NCBI GenBank assembly: GCA_902632605.1
Contig: CACPDB010000006.1
Location: 1 to 64,000, forward strand
DNA: 64,000 nt
Source of the DNA: an uncultured SAR86 cluster bacterium
Lineage (GTDB): Bacteria > Pseudomonadota > Gammaproteobacteria > Magnimaribacterales > AG-339-G14
Reading direction: 5' to 3'
Below the pieces are notes generated by a model. That model did not search any database, had not been told where the DNA came from, and was given only the letters and a program-made list of their open reading frames with translations. Made by a program: the position numbers and the translations under genes. Positions 38,058 through 47,898 of this stretch are shown here, one piece after another (within the stretch, counting starts at the first letter, position 1; each line of letters starts with the position of its first letter).

Positions 38058-38585
38058 ATGAGAACTATAGAAAATCTATTAGAGGGCTTAATCTATGCCA
38101 GCAGATGGCTTTTAGCACCCATTTATATGATTTTGTGTCTTTGCTTGGCACTGATCGCCATAACTACAATTCAACATTTCATTCAATATGCTCCAGGTTT
38201 AATGAGCATGAAGTTAAAAGAAGTACTTTTATTTGTTCTGCAAGTGGTAGACCTTGCTTTGATTGCAAACCTTGTTGTGATGATTATTTTTTCCGGTTAC
38301 GAAAACTTTATTTCTAAAATTGATGTAGCGAAGGATGATAGAGATAGACCGGATTGGATGGGTTCGGTTGATTTTAGTGATCTTAAAATTAAATTGGTTG
38401 CCTCAATTTTAGCTATATCAGGTATTGGACTGCTTGAAACCTTTCTTAAAATAGCTGGTTCGGGCGATGTTGCAGTGAGCGAAGTTGAGATTAAGTGGAT
38501 GGTTATCATTCACATCATTTTTATAATCTCTGGATTGCTTTTGGCAATGATGGATTATGTAGCCCATCGAAGCAGCAAACATTGA
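38058..38585 (+). CDS. UPF0114/YqhA family membrane protein
   Basis: 'LIYASRWLLAPIYMILCLCLAL', 'VVDLALIANLVVMIIFSGYENFISKID'. Confidence 0.88.
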   Translation: MRTIENLLEGLIYASRWLLAPIYMILCLCLALIAITTIQHFIQYAPGLMSMKLKEVLLFVLQVVDLALIANLVVMIIFSGYENFISKIDVAKDDRDRPDWMGSVDFSDLKIKLVASILAISGIGLLETFLKIAGSGDVAVSEVEIKWMVIIHIIFIISGLLLAMMDYVAHRSSKH

Positions 38586-38589
38586 GTAT

Positions 38590-39237
38590 TCAAATATATC
38601 TTTTTGCTAAAAGCCAAAACAAAAAAGGTATTGCCGCAATGCCTATAAATGCTATTGAGGCTGATTGACTGGTAAGGGCTGTCGTACCGATGATGGCATA
38701 AACTACTGAAATTAACAAATTACTCACAATCATTACGGTTAGAAAAATACTCCATTTCATGCCGGCTAACCCAGCAGCTACAGTTGAAATTTCCGCTAGA
38801 GCTGGAGCAGGCCTGGCAATCAATAAAATACTGACACCAAATTTTTTTGCCACCTCTTCTGATCTTGCTAAATCTTCTTGACTGAGTATTTTTCTTGCTA
38901 AAGGTTTGGCAGCATACTTTCCTATCGCAAACCCGATTATTGAACCCAAAGTAAGTCCTATCCAAATCACAGGTACGGATAAATAGAATCCTAGAATGGC
39001 TCCAGCAAAAGTATTGGTAACGCCATTTGGAACAGGTAAAAAAACATCTGCTGCTAACGCGAAGATAACCAAAATAGAGTTTAAAAATTGGTTGTTCCCA
39101 CTCCATTCAATAAACTCATTTGTTAAGTCAGCTATCGATGACTCAAGAAATGACAAAGGCAGAATTATGGATGTTAAAACTATTATGATTAAAACTAAAA
39201 GCTTCAAAAGCGTAAAGATATTCATTACTTTTTGCAT
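38590..39237 (-). CDS. VTT/DedA-like (SNARE-associated) membrane protein
   Basis: 'LPVPNGVTNTFAGAILGFYLSVPVIWIGLTLGSIIGFAIGKY', 'ARPAPALAEISTVAAGLAGM'. Confidence 0.82.
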   Translation of the reverse strand: MQKVMNIFTLLKLLVLIIIVLTSIILPLSFLESSIADLTNEFIEWSGNNQFLNSILVIFALAADVFLPVPNGVTNTFAGAILGFYLSVPVIWIGLTLGSIIGFAIGKYAAKPLARKILSQEDLARSEEVAKKFGVSILLIARPAPALAEISTVAAGLAGMKWSIFLTVMIVSNLLISVVYAIIGTTALTSQSASIAFIGIAAIPFLFWLLAKRYI

Positions 39238-39295
39238 TTTATATGTTTGTCCAATAGGAAAAAGTTTTATTCAAGATTTTTGTAAGTGTTAAAAT

Positions 39296-39314
39296 ATGAC
39301 AGTTATACTGTCAT
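39296..39314. promoter_or_regulatory. Palindromic operator overlapping a candidate -10 box upstream of the DUF3604 gene
   Basis: ATGACAG-TTATA-CTGTCAT perfect 7-5-7 palindrome; contains TATACT (39304-39309), with TTGTAA (39280-39285) 18 bp upstream. Confidence 0.6.
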
Positions 39315-39319
39315 TTCTT

Positions 39320-41296
39320 ATGTTTAAAAATATATTTTGTTTCTTATTTGTAATTACGTTTTTTTTCTCTTGTTCTGAATTTGAGAAAAAAACAGAAAAA
39401 GAGTTAGCTCAAGAAAAATTCGGAGATATTCCTTTAGTCGAATACAAGCCTAGTCCCAATCCAGATAAAAATGCCTATTTTGGTGACTTACATGTTCATA
39501 CGGAAAATTCTTTTGATGCCTATAGCTTTGGAACTACTGCTTCTCCCGCTGATGCTTATAAATACGCTAAAGGGGAAGCAATAAAACACCCTACTGGTTA
39601 TTTCATTCAGTTATCAAGGCCTTTGGATTTTTATGCGGTCACGGATCATGGAGTATTTCTAGGTGTAGTTAAAGAAGCTGCTGACCCAAATAGTGAAATT
39701 GGACAATATGAACTTACTAAGCCTCTACATAATATGAATGAAAATATAAGTAATAGTATTTTCTCCATTATTAGCAGAGCAGGAACTTTTAGACCATTTG
39801 CCCAAAAATTGGCAAATAGCATTCAAGACGGAACTGTTGATATGAAGATTTTACAGAAAGTTATGAATGATACTTGGCTCAAAACGATTGAAGCTGCAGA
39901 TCAAGCTTACGTTCCAGGTTTATTTACAACCTTTGCTGCCTATGAATATTCATCTTCGGTTGAGATTTACGATAATTATTTGCACAGAAATGTAATTTTT
40001 AGAGACACAAAAAACTTACCCAAAAGAATTTTTACACGGGGTGACAGTTTAAATCCGGAAGATCTTTGGAAATGGTTGGACAGACTAAGACTTGAAGGTA
40101 TAGAAAGCTTGGCAATTCCTCACAATTCAAACATTTCAGCAGGTGCTGCTTTTAAGATGACTTACTATGACGGTAAACCAATAGATGAAGCATATGCGCT
40201 GCAAAGAACAAGAAATGAGCCTTTAGTTGAAGTTACTCAAGCAAAGGGTTCCTCCGAAACGCATCCTTTACTCTCAAAAAATGATGAATGGGCAGCATTT
40301 GAAATACCGGTAGAAAAGCAAGCTAAAGTTTTAGAAAATGCGAAAGGAAGTTATGTCCGAAATGCTTACTTAAGAGGACTAACTTTAGCCGAACAAGGCA
40401 TAACAAATCCCTACAAATTTGGTCTTGCAGGGGCAAGTGACACTCATGTTGCTGGAGGTTCCTACAGTGAAGAAGCTTTTTTTTCAAAAATTGGTCTGTT
40501 AGATGGAACTCCAGAACTAAGAGGTTCAATTCCTTTCAATTGGGCTTTAGCTAAAGCTGCAAAAATCTTTAGACCAGAATCTTTCGCTGAAATTAATGGT
40601 AAAGACTATATGGCAGTGACAGACAGGCTAATAGGCTTCTCAGCTTCAGGTCTTACTGGAGTTTGGGCGAAAGAAAACACTCGCGAGGATATTTATGACG
40701 CCTTTAGAAGAAAAGAAACCTTTGCTACCAGTGGTCCAAGAATCAAAGTGCGCTTTTTTTCAGGGTATGATTTTCAAGGTACTAAAATTAATGACTTAGA
40801 TCTTGTTAAAAAAGCTTATGAGGATAATTTATCTATGGGTTCCACCATTAATATAGAAAAAGAGAAGGAACCAAAGTTCTTGGTATGGGCTTCTGCAGAC
40901 CCATTGGGTGCGCCGCTTCAAAGAATTCAAATAATTAAAGGTTGGTTAGAAAATGGAGAACACCACGAAAAAGTATATGACGTTGCATGCTCAGATGGGT
41001 TAGTTGTCAATTCATCCACACATCGTTGTCCAGATAATGGTGCAAAAGTTAATATTGAAACCTGCGAAGTTACCCAAAATTCGGGGGCATCAGAACTTAA
41101 ATCCTTTTGGTTAGATCCTGATTTCTTAATGGATCAAAGAGCTTTTTATTACGTAAGGGTTTTAGAGAATCCAGTTTGTCGATGGTCAACCTGGGACTCG
41201 ATCAGAGAAGGTGTTGAACCAAGATCAGATATCCCATCTACAATTCAAGAAAGAGCTTGGACTTCGCCAATTTGGTTTGAACCAACCAATTCTTGA
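39320..41296 (+). CDS. DUF3604 domain-containing lipoprotein
   Basis: Lipobox-like 'FFFSCSEF'; 'NAYFGDLHVHTENSFDAYSFG', 'AVTDHGVFLG', 'GLAGASDTHVAGG', 'REDIYDAFRRKETFATSGPRIKVRFF'; the ORF-track start at 39296 lies in the palindrome. Confidence 0.92.
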   Translation: MFKNIFCFLFVITFFFSCSEFEKKTEKELAQEKFGDIPLVEYKPSPNPDKNAYFGDLHVHTENSFDAYSFGTTASPADAYKYAKGEAIKHPTGYFIQLSRPLDFYAVTDHGVFLGVVKEAADPNSEIGQYELTKPLHNMNENISNSIFSIISRAGTFRPFAQKLANSIQDGTVDMKILQKVMNDTWLKTIEAADQAYVPGLFTTFAAYEYSSSVEIYDNYLHRNVIFRDTKNLPKRIFTRGDSLNPEDLWKWLDRLRLEGIESLAIPHNSNISAGAAFKMTYYDGKPIDEAYALQRTRNEPLVEVTQAKGSSETHPLLSKNDEWAAFEIPVEKQAKVLENAKGSYVRNAYLRGLTLAEQGITNPYKFGLAGASDTHVAGGSYSEEAFFSKIGLLDGTPELRGSIPFNWALAKAAKIFRPESFAEINGKDYMAVTDRLIGFSASGLTGVWAKENTREDIYDAFRRKETFATSGPRIKVRFFSGYDFQGTKINDLDLVKKAYEDNLSMGSTINIEKEKEPKFLVWASADPLGAPLQRIQIIKGWLENGEHHEKVYDVACSDGLVVNSSTHRCPDNGAKVNIETCEVTQNSGASELKSFWLDPDFLMDQRAFYYVRVLENPVCRWSTWDSIREGVEPRSDIPSTIQERAWTSPIWFEPTNS

Positions 41297-41334
41297 AATA
41301 TTTGTTTCCCTATTAGAAAATTTATAAGTATTTA

Positions 41335-42636
41335 ATGAATAAGTTATTTTCAAAATTAAAAAATTTTCTTCTTGTTGGTGCTTACAAGACTTTGGTAAGT
41401 TTTGAGAAGCTTATAAATAAAGGAGTGGTATTGGATTTTCTAGCTAACGATTTTGTCGAAGATCCTTATAAAACTTACAACTCAATGAGAATGCACAAAC
41501 CCATTTTATTTTCTCAGACAACCCGATTGCATTGGGTCACAAAAATGGAGTTTGCTCAAGAAATGTTAAGAGATAAAAGATTTAGCGTTGATGATCGAAA
41601 ATATCCTATTGCTGATAAACGCAGAAAAGAGTTTAAAAAGGCTGGTCGTGAAATAATGCTGGAACAGTTTGAAAATCCTAGTATGTTGAAACTGGATCCC
41701 CCTGATCATTCAAGAATCAGGAAATTGGTTCAATATGGTTTTACGAATAGGTATATCACCTCCCTGGAACCTGAGATTAAAAAGGTTGTAGATGATTGTC
41801 TGGATAAAATTCATAACCAAGAAAGTTTTGATCTTATTGAAAATTTAGCAAAGCCATTACCAGCAATAGTAATTGCAAAAATGATGGGTCTACCAGATAA
41901 AGACTTGGATCAATTTCAAGCTTGGTCAGAAGATTTATTATTAGGAGTAGGTGGAATTGGAACTTCTAAAGAAGATATAAAAAAATCTGGAGATGCTTAC
42001 GAATCTTTAATTCATTACTTTGAAGAAATAATTTTAAAAAGAAAGGACTCTCCTGGAGAAGATTTTATTGGCAAATTAATTCAGGCAGAAGAAGAAGGCG
42101 ATAAATTAAACATAAAAGAAATGTATGGTACCTGCCTGCTTCTGTTAATTGCAGGCCATGAAACCACAACTCGTTTGATTGGAAACGGCATGTACACTTT
42201 GTTCAATCATCAAGATCAAATGATGCATCTTAAAAATAACTACGATTTAATCCCAAATGCTATTGAGGAAATGTTGAGATATGAGCCGCCGGTGCACGCT
42301 ACTGTAAGATTTGCAGAAAGCGATATGATTTATAATGAAAAGTCTTACAAAAGAGGAACAGCTTTTGCCGTCAGCATAGCAGGAGCAAATAGAGATCCTG
42401 AAGCAAACACAAATCCTAATGAATTCGATATTTCAAGAGAGAATATCAAACACATATCTTTTGGCTATGGTCCACATATGTGTATAGGCGCAAGCTTAGC
42501 TAGGATCGAATCAAGAATTGCTTTTGAAAGCATATTCGATAGATTTTCTAAATTAGAACTCTTAGATGAAAATCCTTCTTGGGGGAAGAATTTAATCTTC
42601 AGAGGTTTCGACCATTTAAATTTAAAAGCTAATTAA
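41335..42636 (+). CDS. Cytochrome P450
   Basis: I-helix 'LLLIAGHETTTRLIGNG', heme loop 'HISFGYGPHMCIGASLARIE'. Confidence 0.95.
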   Translation: MNKLFSKLKNFLLVGAYKTLVSFEKLINKGVVLDFLANDFVEDPYKTYNSMRMHKPILFSQTTRLHWVTKMEFAQEMLRDKRFSVDDRKYPIADKRRKEFKKAGREIMLEQFENPSMLKLDPPDHSRIRKLVQYGFTNRYITSLEPEIKKVVDDCLDKIHNQESFDLIENLAKPLPAIVIAKMMGLPDKDLDQFQAWSEDLLLGVGGIGTSKEDIKKSGDAYESLIHYFEEIILKRKDSPGEDFIGKLIQAEEEGDKLNIKEMYGTCLLLLIAGHETTTRLIGNGMYTLFNHQDQMMHLKNNYDLIPNAIEEMLRYEPPVHATVRFAESDMIYNEKSYKRGTAFAVSIAGANRDPEANTNPNEFDISRENIKHISFGYGPHMCIGASLARIESRIAFESIFDRFSKLELLDENPSWGKNLIFRGFDHLNLKAN

Positions 42637-42666
42637 AAAAAAGGCGCCGGAAGGCGCCTTTTTTTT
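42635..42666. terminator. Bidirectional Rho-independent terminator between convergent P450 and TonB-receptor genes
   Basis: AAAAAAAAGGCGCC-GGAA-GGCGCCTTTTTTTT. Confidence 0.95.
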
Positions 42667-42678
42667 GTAATGGAAAGA

Positions 42679-45408
42679 CTAAAATTGATGAATTACTTCA
42701 ATACCTGCCCTCATTCCAGGATAGTATTTCAATCTAGCTCCTCCACCTTGGCTTTGAGGATAAATCAAGGTAAACGCAATATCATCTTTCTCGTCTAGAC
42801 AGTTGGTACAGAAACCTCTCAAAGAAGTACCGTTGTTAAAGTCTATCGTGGTAGAAAAATTCAATCTTTCTATCTTTTCTTCAAAAGTTAAACCTACGAC
42901 TCTTTCATCTCCAAGAGCTACATCGGCTTTGTAAGAATAAGAGGCGCTGATTATTACATCTCCTATGTTAGTAGGTTGAACATGATCTACTGAGAAAATC
43001 ATTGACTGTTCAGGAGTCCATGGCATGCCTCCGCCTGCACGTTGATAAGAACCAACTGCAGTTGCACTACAATCTGTAAATGTAGATCCATGAATTTCTC
43101 TCCAGTCTCTAGAATCGTCACAATAATTATCATACTTTGCATCTATGTAGGCATAGTTGAAATTCAAAGTTGTACCTTCAGATACTCGAGCAACTAGATT
43201 CAAATCCAAACCATTAATGGTTGATGCACCCGCATTTCTTGTTAACCCAAGAGGTAGACCTTGAACTACAGCCACCTTAATTAGTTGCTTATTAGTCCAA
43301 TCATAAGTGTAAGCTACAGCGCTTAAATTTAAGGAGTTATTTAAGAAAGCTCCTTTGTAGCCAACTTCATACATTTCAAGTTCTTCAGGATCAAAACCTT
43401 GATCAACAAGTTCTTTAAAGTAGGTTGCAAATTGCCATCCTCCACTTTTGAAACCGGTAGCATAGGTAAACCACGTCATCCCGTTATCATCTTTATAATC
43501 GATGGTTAATTTAGGATCTGTAGAAGACCAAGAGGCTTGATTATTTGCTGTGAAAGTTTGAACTGCTGAAGCAATTGGTGCAATACCTACACCTTGTATA
43601 TCCACTACCGAAGCAAATGCGGCTCTATAGTCTGCATCGCCAGCTACACTGTTGGCATCAATTGCATTAAGAGTTGCTATTGAAGGCGCAAAAGCGCCTA
43701 ATGCAGCAAATGCAGCAATAGTGCCATCAACAACTGCTTTTTGACCTGCAAAAGTAGCCGCCGTGTAATGTGTAGCACCATTAGCAGGATTAAATCCAGC
43801 ACCTGTCATATTATCAGGAATAATCAATGACCCAGGAACACCCACAGCATTTGAAGATGTGATGTAAGTCATTCCTTTTGTATCGTATGTATATCTTGCT
43901 CCTAAAGTAATGTTCCATCTATCAGCCATTGGAATAGTTACCTGACCAAATGCAGCAGTAGATTTATTATTAATTCTTAAATCCAACCCAGCAGTTCCTC
44001 GGTTTTCATATGCAGATGCGGTCGCTATACCCCAATCTTCATACAATAAGGATTTTGATGCCGAAGGTCCTGTGTAAGTACCACCTTGCAAAGCGGCAAG
44101 ACTTCCTACTCCATTTGCCGTAAAGATTCCTCCATCAGCAACTGCAATCGCAGCGGCTCCTTGTTGGTTGAAAGCACCGTGACGACCTGTTTTGAAAGTA
44201 TCAAGTCTATCTCCATAGTCTAAAAACTGATAAAGACCTGCAACCCATTGAATTTCGTCTTCAGGTTTTGAATTCCATCTCAATTCAAAATTTGATTGAT
44301 TTGTTTTTTGTGCACTTTCTTGAGAAAAAGACTCAGCCGCTGTTGCATCAAAATCTCTTCTTTCATCAGACTGATTTTGATTGGTAGACAATAAAATAGT
44401 TAAATCATAATCGTCTCTAAAAAATTTAACTTTTGCCGCTAGCAAGGCATCATCTCTTCTGTCCATTGAGTCAACGTCCTCAGAAGCTGAAAACTTGTCT
44501 GCCCTTATAGCAGCAAGACCTGCTGCATCTGAGCCGAAAGCTTTTGATAAATCAGTTTGAAATATATCTAGGCCGCCCGCTTGAGCTGCCACACTTTGTT
44601 GGATAAGGTTGGTCTGGGCAGTTGTACATTCTGTTGTGCCTCTTGTACAAACTACCGCTTCAGATACTAATGCGTCTGTTTTAGAGACAGCATGATCGGC
44701 AGTTAGGGACCATTCATAATCCTGACCTTCGCCAAATAAAGAAAATCTAAAACTTTCATTTGAAGGACCATCGTCACCGCCAAAAGAACTAGTATTTTTA
44801 TGAACGCCTTCTATATCTTGGTAGCCGATCACCATTCTTCCGTAAAGGTCTTGACCCAACTCTCCAGACAACATGTAGCTAAAATTTTGATAGCCAGAAT
44901 CTCCAGCACCGACTTTTATTTTTTGTTCCGTTTCGCTAGTTGGTTTTTTATAGAAAATACTTACAGCTCCTCCAAGAGCATTTCTTCCGTATAACGTTCC
45001 TTGAGGTCCTTTTAAGACTTCAATACGCTCAACATCCACAAGTCCTGACATAGAAGACTGAACTCTTGGCATATAGATTTCATCTACAAACAATGCATTA
45101 GAACTTTCCGAACCAATGTCAAATTTTGTTGAACCAATTCCTCTTAACCAAAATTGGGCTCGTCCTGCATTTTCACCTGATAACATCATATCTGGGACAA
45201 GTCTCATCAAGTCGTTAGTATCTCTAACACCTGCACCCTCAAGCATATCGCCTGAAAAAGCTTGCAGTGCAGACGGGACGTCTAAAAGGTTTTGTTCTCT
45301 TTTTTGAGAAGTAACTACCATTTCTTCAAGTGCAACTTGAGCAAGAGAAATAGTAGAGGTAATAAATAGTGATAGTGTCACTATATATTTAAGAAAATTT
45401 TTGAACAT
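42679..45408 (-). CDS. TonB-dependent receptor
   Basis: Signal peptide, plug 'EEMVVTSQKREQNLLDVPSALQAFSGDML', 'RIEVLKGPQGTLYGRNALGGAVSIFYKKP', terminal aromatic 'HQF'. Confidence 0.95.
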   Translation of the reverse strand: MFKNFLKYIVTLSLFITSTISLAQVALEEMVVTSQKREQNLLDVPSALQAFSGDMLEGAGVRDTNDLMRLVPDMMLSGENAGRAQFWLRGIGSTKFDIGSESSNALFVDEIYMPRVQSSMSGLVDVERIEVLKGPQGTLYGRNALGGAVSIFYKKPTSETEQKIKVGAGDSGYQNFSYMLSGELGQDLYGRMVIGYQDIEGVHKNTSSFGGDDGPSNESFRFSLFGEGQDYEWSLTADHAVSKTDALVSEAVVCTRGTTECTTAQTNLIQQSVAAQAGGLDIFQTDLSKAFGSDAAGLAAIRADKFSASEDVDSMDRRDDALLAAKVKFFRDDYDLTILLSTNQNQSDERRDFDATAAESFSQESAQKTNQSNFELRWNSKPEDEIQWVAGLYQFLDYGDRLDTFKTGRHGAFNQQGAAAIAVADGGIFTANGVGSLAALQGGTYTGPSASKSLLYEDWGIATASAYENRGTAGLDLRINNKSTAAFGQVTIPMADRWNITLGARYTYDTKGMTYITSSNAVGVPGSLIIPDNMTGAGFNPANGATHYTAATFAGQKAVVDGTIAAFAALGAFAPSIATLNAIDANSVAGDADYRAAFASVVDIQGVGIAPIASAVQTFTANNQASWSSTDPKLTIDYKDDNGMTWFTYATGFKSGGWQFATYFKELVDQGFDPEELEMYEVGYKGAFLNNSLNLSAVAYTYDWTNKQLIKVAVVQGLPLGLTRNAGASTINGLDLNLVARVSEGTTLNFNYAYIDAKYDNYCDDSRDWREIHGSTFTDCSATAVGSYQRAGGGMPWTPEQSMIFSVDHVQPTNIGDVIISASYSYKADVALGDERVVGLTFEEKIERLNFSTTIDFNNGTSLRGFCTNCLDEKDDIAFTLIYPQSQGGGARLKYYPGMRAGIEVIHQF

Positions 45409-45433
45409 TTTTCCCCCTAAATAATAAAAGTCT

Positions 45434-45448
45434 TCGACACGGTGTCGA
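45434..45448. promoter_or_regulatory. Perfect palindromic operator-like sequence upstream of the TonB receptor gene
   Basis: TCGACAC-G-GTGTCGA (7-1-7), 26 bp from the receptor start codon. Confidence 0.6.
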
Positions 45449-45486
45449 TTGATGTTGCGAATTCTATCAAAAAGAAAGACGATTTG

Positions 45487-45503
45487 TGCACTAAAATAGT
45501 GCT
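45487..45503. promoter_or_regulatory. Putative NtrC binding site
   Basis: TGCACTAAAATAGTGCT contains exact GCAC-N7-GTGC; resembles the sites near GSII at 27393-27453. Confidence 0.55.
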
Positions 45504-45605
45504 AGTTATCATATGAGACTTTAAGTGTCAAAATCCACGAACCTCCTATAAAAGGACTTCCACCAACTAAATAAATATGATTAGATTTTACATCGGAGAA
45601 ATATT

Positions 45606-46652
45606 ATGAAAGCTTATCAAGTAGTTGAAAATGGAAAACCTTTAGAAAAAAAAGAAATAGAGACACCAATACCAACTGGAAAGGAAATTTTACTTAAAAC
45701 AGTTTCTTGTGGAGTTTGTCATTCAGACGTTCACATTCATGATGGCTATTTTGATTTAGGTGCTGACATGAAACTTCCAATGCCGCTTGCTGAACCATTA
45801 ACTATGGGACATGAGATCTTCGGTGAAGTTGTCTCGGTAGGAGATGAAGTGAATTCTGTGAAAGTCGGGGAAAGATATGTTGCTTACCCCTGGATAGGCT
45901 GTGGAGACTGCGAACTCTGTAACACAGATAAAACGCATTATTGTCTTAATAACTCAAATCTTGGAATTAATGTAAGTGGTGGATACGGAGATCATGTTTT
46001 GGTACCGGCAGAAAAATATCTTTTTGATGCAGGCAACACTCCAGATAGCTTAGCAGGTAGCTATGCTTGTAGAGGATTAACTGCATTTAGTGCCTTAAAA
46101 AAAGCTGGTCCTTTTTCTAAAGATAATTCTTTAGTAATTGTAAGTGCAGGTGGATTGGGGCTCTTAGCTTTAAAAATAGCCAGAGCTGCATATGGTATAA
46201 ATCCAATAGTCATTGACATTGATGACGAAAAATTGAAAGTAGCTAAAGATTTAGGTGCATCAGAAGTAATAAATTCTTCCAAAGAAGGGGCCGCCGAAAA
46301 ACTTATGGAAGTTACAAACGGAGGTGCAAACGCAATAGTTGATTTTGTTGGAGCTGAGCAATCTGTAAATCTTGGTTATCAGTGTCTTGCTAAAGGGGGG
46401 ACTATTGTAGTTGTGGGATTATTTGGAGGACAAATAACTATTCCTCTTCCCCTTCTTACTTTAACTGAAAAAAAGATTTTGGGTTCTTATGTAGGAAGTC
46501 TTGGCGAAATGGAGGAATTAATGAAATTAGTAGCAGCTGGAAAAATTGAACCTGTTGAAGTTGAATCTAGAAATGTTTCTGAGGCTAATAAAACACTAGA
46601 AGAAATGAAGAATGGAGAACTTCTAGGGTTAGTTTCATTGACGCACGACTAA
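45606..46652 (+). CDS. Zinc-dependent alcohol dehydrogenase family protein
   Basis: 'SCGVCHSDVHIHDG', 'MGHEIFGEVVSVG', structural Zn 'CGDCELCNTDKTHYC', 'GGLGLLALKIARA'. Confidence 0.93.
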   Translation: MKAYQVVENGKPLEKKEIETPIPTGKEILLKTVSCGVCHSDVHIHDGYFDLGADMKLPMPLAEPLTMGHEIFGEVVSVGDEVNSVKVGERYVAYPWIGCGDCELCNTDKTHYCLNNSNLGINVSGGYGDHVLVPAEKYLFDAGNTPDSLAGSYACRGLTAFSALKKAGPFSKDNSLVIVSAGGLGLLALKIARAAYGINPIVIDIDDEKLKVAKDLGASEVINSSKEGAAEKLMEVTNGGANAIVDFVGAEQSVNLGYQCLAKGGTIVVVGLFGGQITIPLPLLTLTEKKILGSYVGSLGEMEELMKLVAAGKIEPVEVESRNVSEANKTLEEMKNGELLGLVSLTHD

Positions 46653-46654
46653 AG

Positions 46655-47413
46655 ATGGAAAAGGTTTGCTTAGTTATAGGAGCTGGAGCAGGTATTGGTG
46701 GAACAGTAGCCAAGAGATTTGCAAAAGAAGGATACCACGCATATCTGGCAAGAAGGACAGATGAAGAAGGTCTTAATAAATTAATAAATGAAATTACTGA
46801 TGCTGGTGGAAAAGCTTCTGGTTCTTTACTCAACGTTATCGAAGAAAACTCAATAGAAGATTTAGTTAATAAAATTGAGTCAGATATTGGGCCTATTGAT
46901 ACTGTTATTTATAACATCGGAGCTCAAATAGGAGATCGTGCTTTAGCCGAAACAAGTTATAAAGCTTTTGAGATGGGTTGGCGCATGGCAACGTTTGGCT
47001 TATTTAGACTTGCTCAGGCCTTAACTCCGAAAATGAAAGAAAGACAGGAAGGAAATATTATTGTGACTTCTGCTACTTCGGCGGTAAGGGGTAATAAAGG
47101 ACAACACTCTCATGCAGCTGCAATGGGTGGTAGAAGAATGTTATGCCAGTCTTTGAACGCTGAGTTTGCTAAAGAAGGCATTCACGTTGCCCACGTCATT
47201 ATTGACGGTGCGGTGGATGCTCCTGATACTCTTGGTAAGATGCTTGGCTCTGACTTATTTGAAAAATTTAAAAAGCAAAAAGGTGTTGATGGCATGATTT
47301 TGCCTGAAAATGTTGCTGACACTTATCTCTTCTTAGCACAACAAACCAAATCAACTTGGACTCACGAAATTGATATTAGAGCTTTTTCAGACCAAGCTTG
47401 GTGGAATCATTAA
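46655..47413 (+). CDS. SDR family oxidoreductase
   Basis: 'LVIGAGAGIGGTVAKRFAKEGYHAYLARR', 'YNIGAQIGDRALAETS'. Confidence 0.87.
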   Translation: MEKVCLVIGAGAGIGGTVAKRFAKEGYHAYLARRTDEEGLNKLINEITDAGGKASGSLLNVIEENSIEDLVNKIESDIGPIDTVIYNIGAQIGDRALAETSYKAFEMGWRMATFGLFRLAQALTPKMKERQEGNIIVTSATSAVRGNKGQHSHAAAMGGRRMLCQSLNAEFAKEGIHVAHVIIDGAVDAPDTLGKMLGSDLFEKFKKQKGVDGMILPENVADTYLFLAQQTKSTWTHEIDIRAFSDQAWWNH

Positions 47414-47431
47414 TTTTTATAGGAGATTTTC

Positions 47432-47896
47432 ATGAAATATCTTTCATTACTTTTAATCATTTCATCTACTGTTCTGTTTGGTATGCATCATGAAAAATTA
47501 GATGTAATAGTTTTTGCAATTGATTTGGAAATTATTGATGGGCAAAAAAAGAGTGCTAATAACTTTGTGTCAAGAATTACTGAGAATGTAGAAAATAAAG
47601 AGCCTCAAACTCTTGTTTATCAATATCACTTTTCAAAAAAAGAAAATAAAGTTTTTCTTTTAGAAATTTATCCAAATAACGAAGCAGCCTTGATTCATAT
47701 GAATAATTTTCTTGGAAGTAAATGGGAAGAAGAGTTTGTCAAAAACTTCTCAATAAACAATTTTCAGGTTTTAGGAAATGCAAATTCTAAACTCAAGAAA
47801 TCTTTAGAGCCATTCACTAAAGATTTCCGAAGTAACCTGATAGGTTTTGATAGAGTTGCAGAACAACTTGGCAAGGAAATTTCTAAAATTAGATAA
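47432..47896 (+). CDS. Exported protein, possible antibiotic-biosynthesis-monooxygenase (ABM) fold
   Basis: Signal peptide 'MKYLSLLLIISSTVLFGMHH'; ABM-like 'YQYHFSKKENKVFLLEIYPNNEAALIHMNNF'. Confidence 0.5.
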   Translation: MKYLSLLLIISSTVLFGMHHEKLDVIVFAIDLEIIDGQKKSANNFVSRITENVENKEPQTLVYQYHFSKKENKVFLLEIYPNNEAALIHMNNFLGSKWEEEFVKNFSINNFQVLGNANSKLKKSLEPFTKDFRSNLIGFDRVAEQLGKEISKIR

Positions 47897-47898
47897 GT

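Noticed and set aside
38720-39106. 128-aa Cys/Arg-rich ORF on the - strand inside the VTT protein gene
   Set aside because: Alternate-frame shadow of the clear VTT membrane protein on the same strand.
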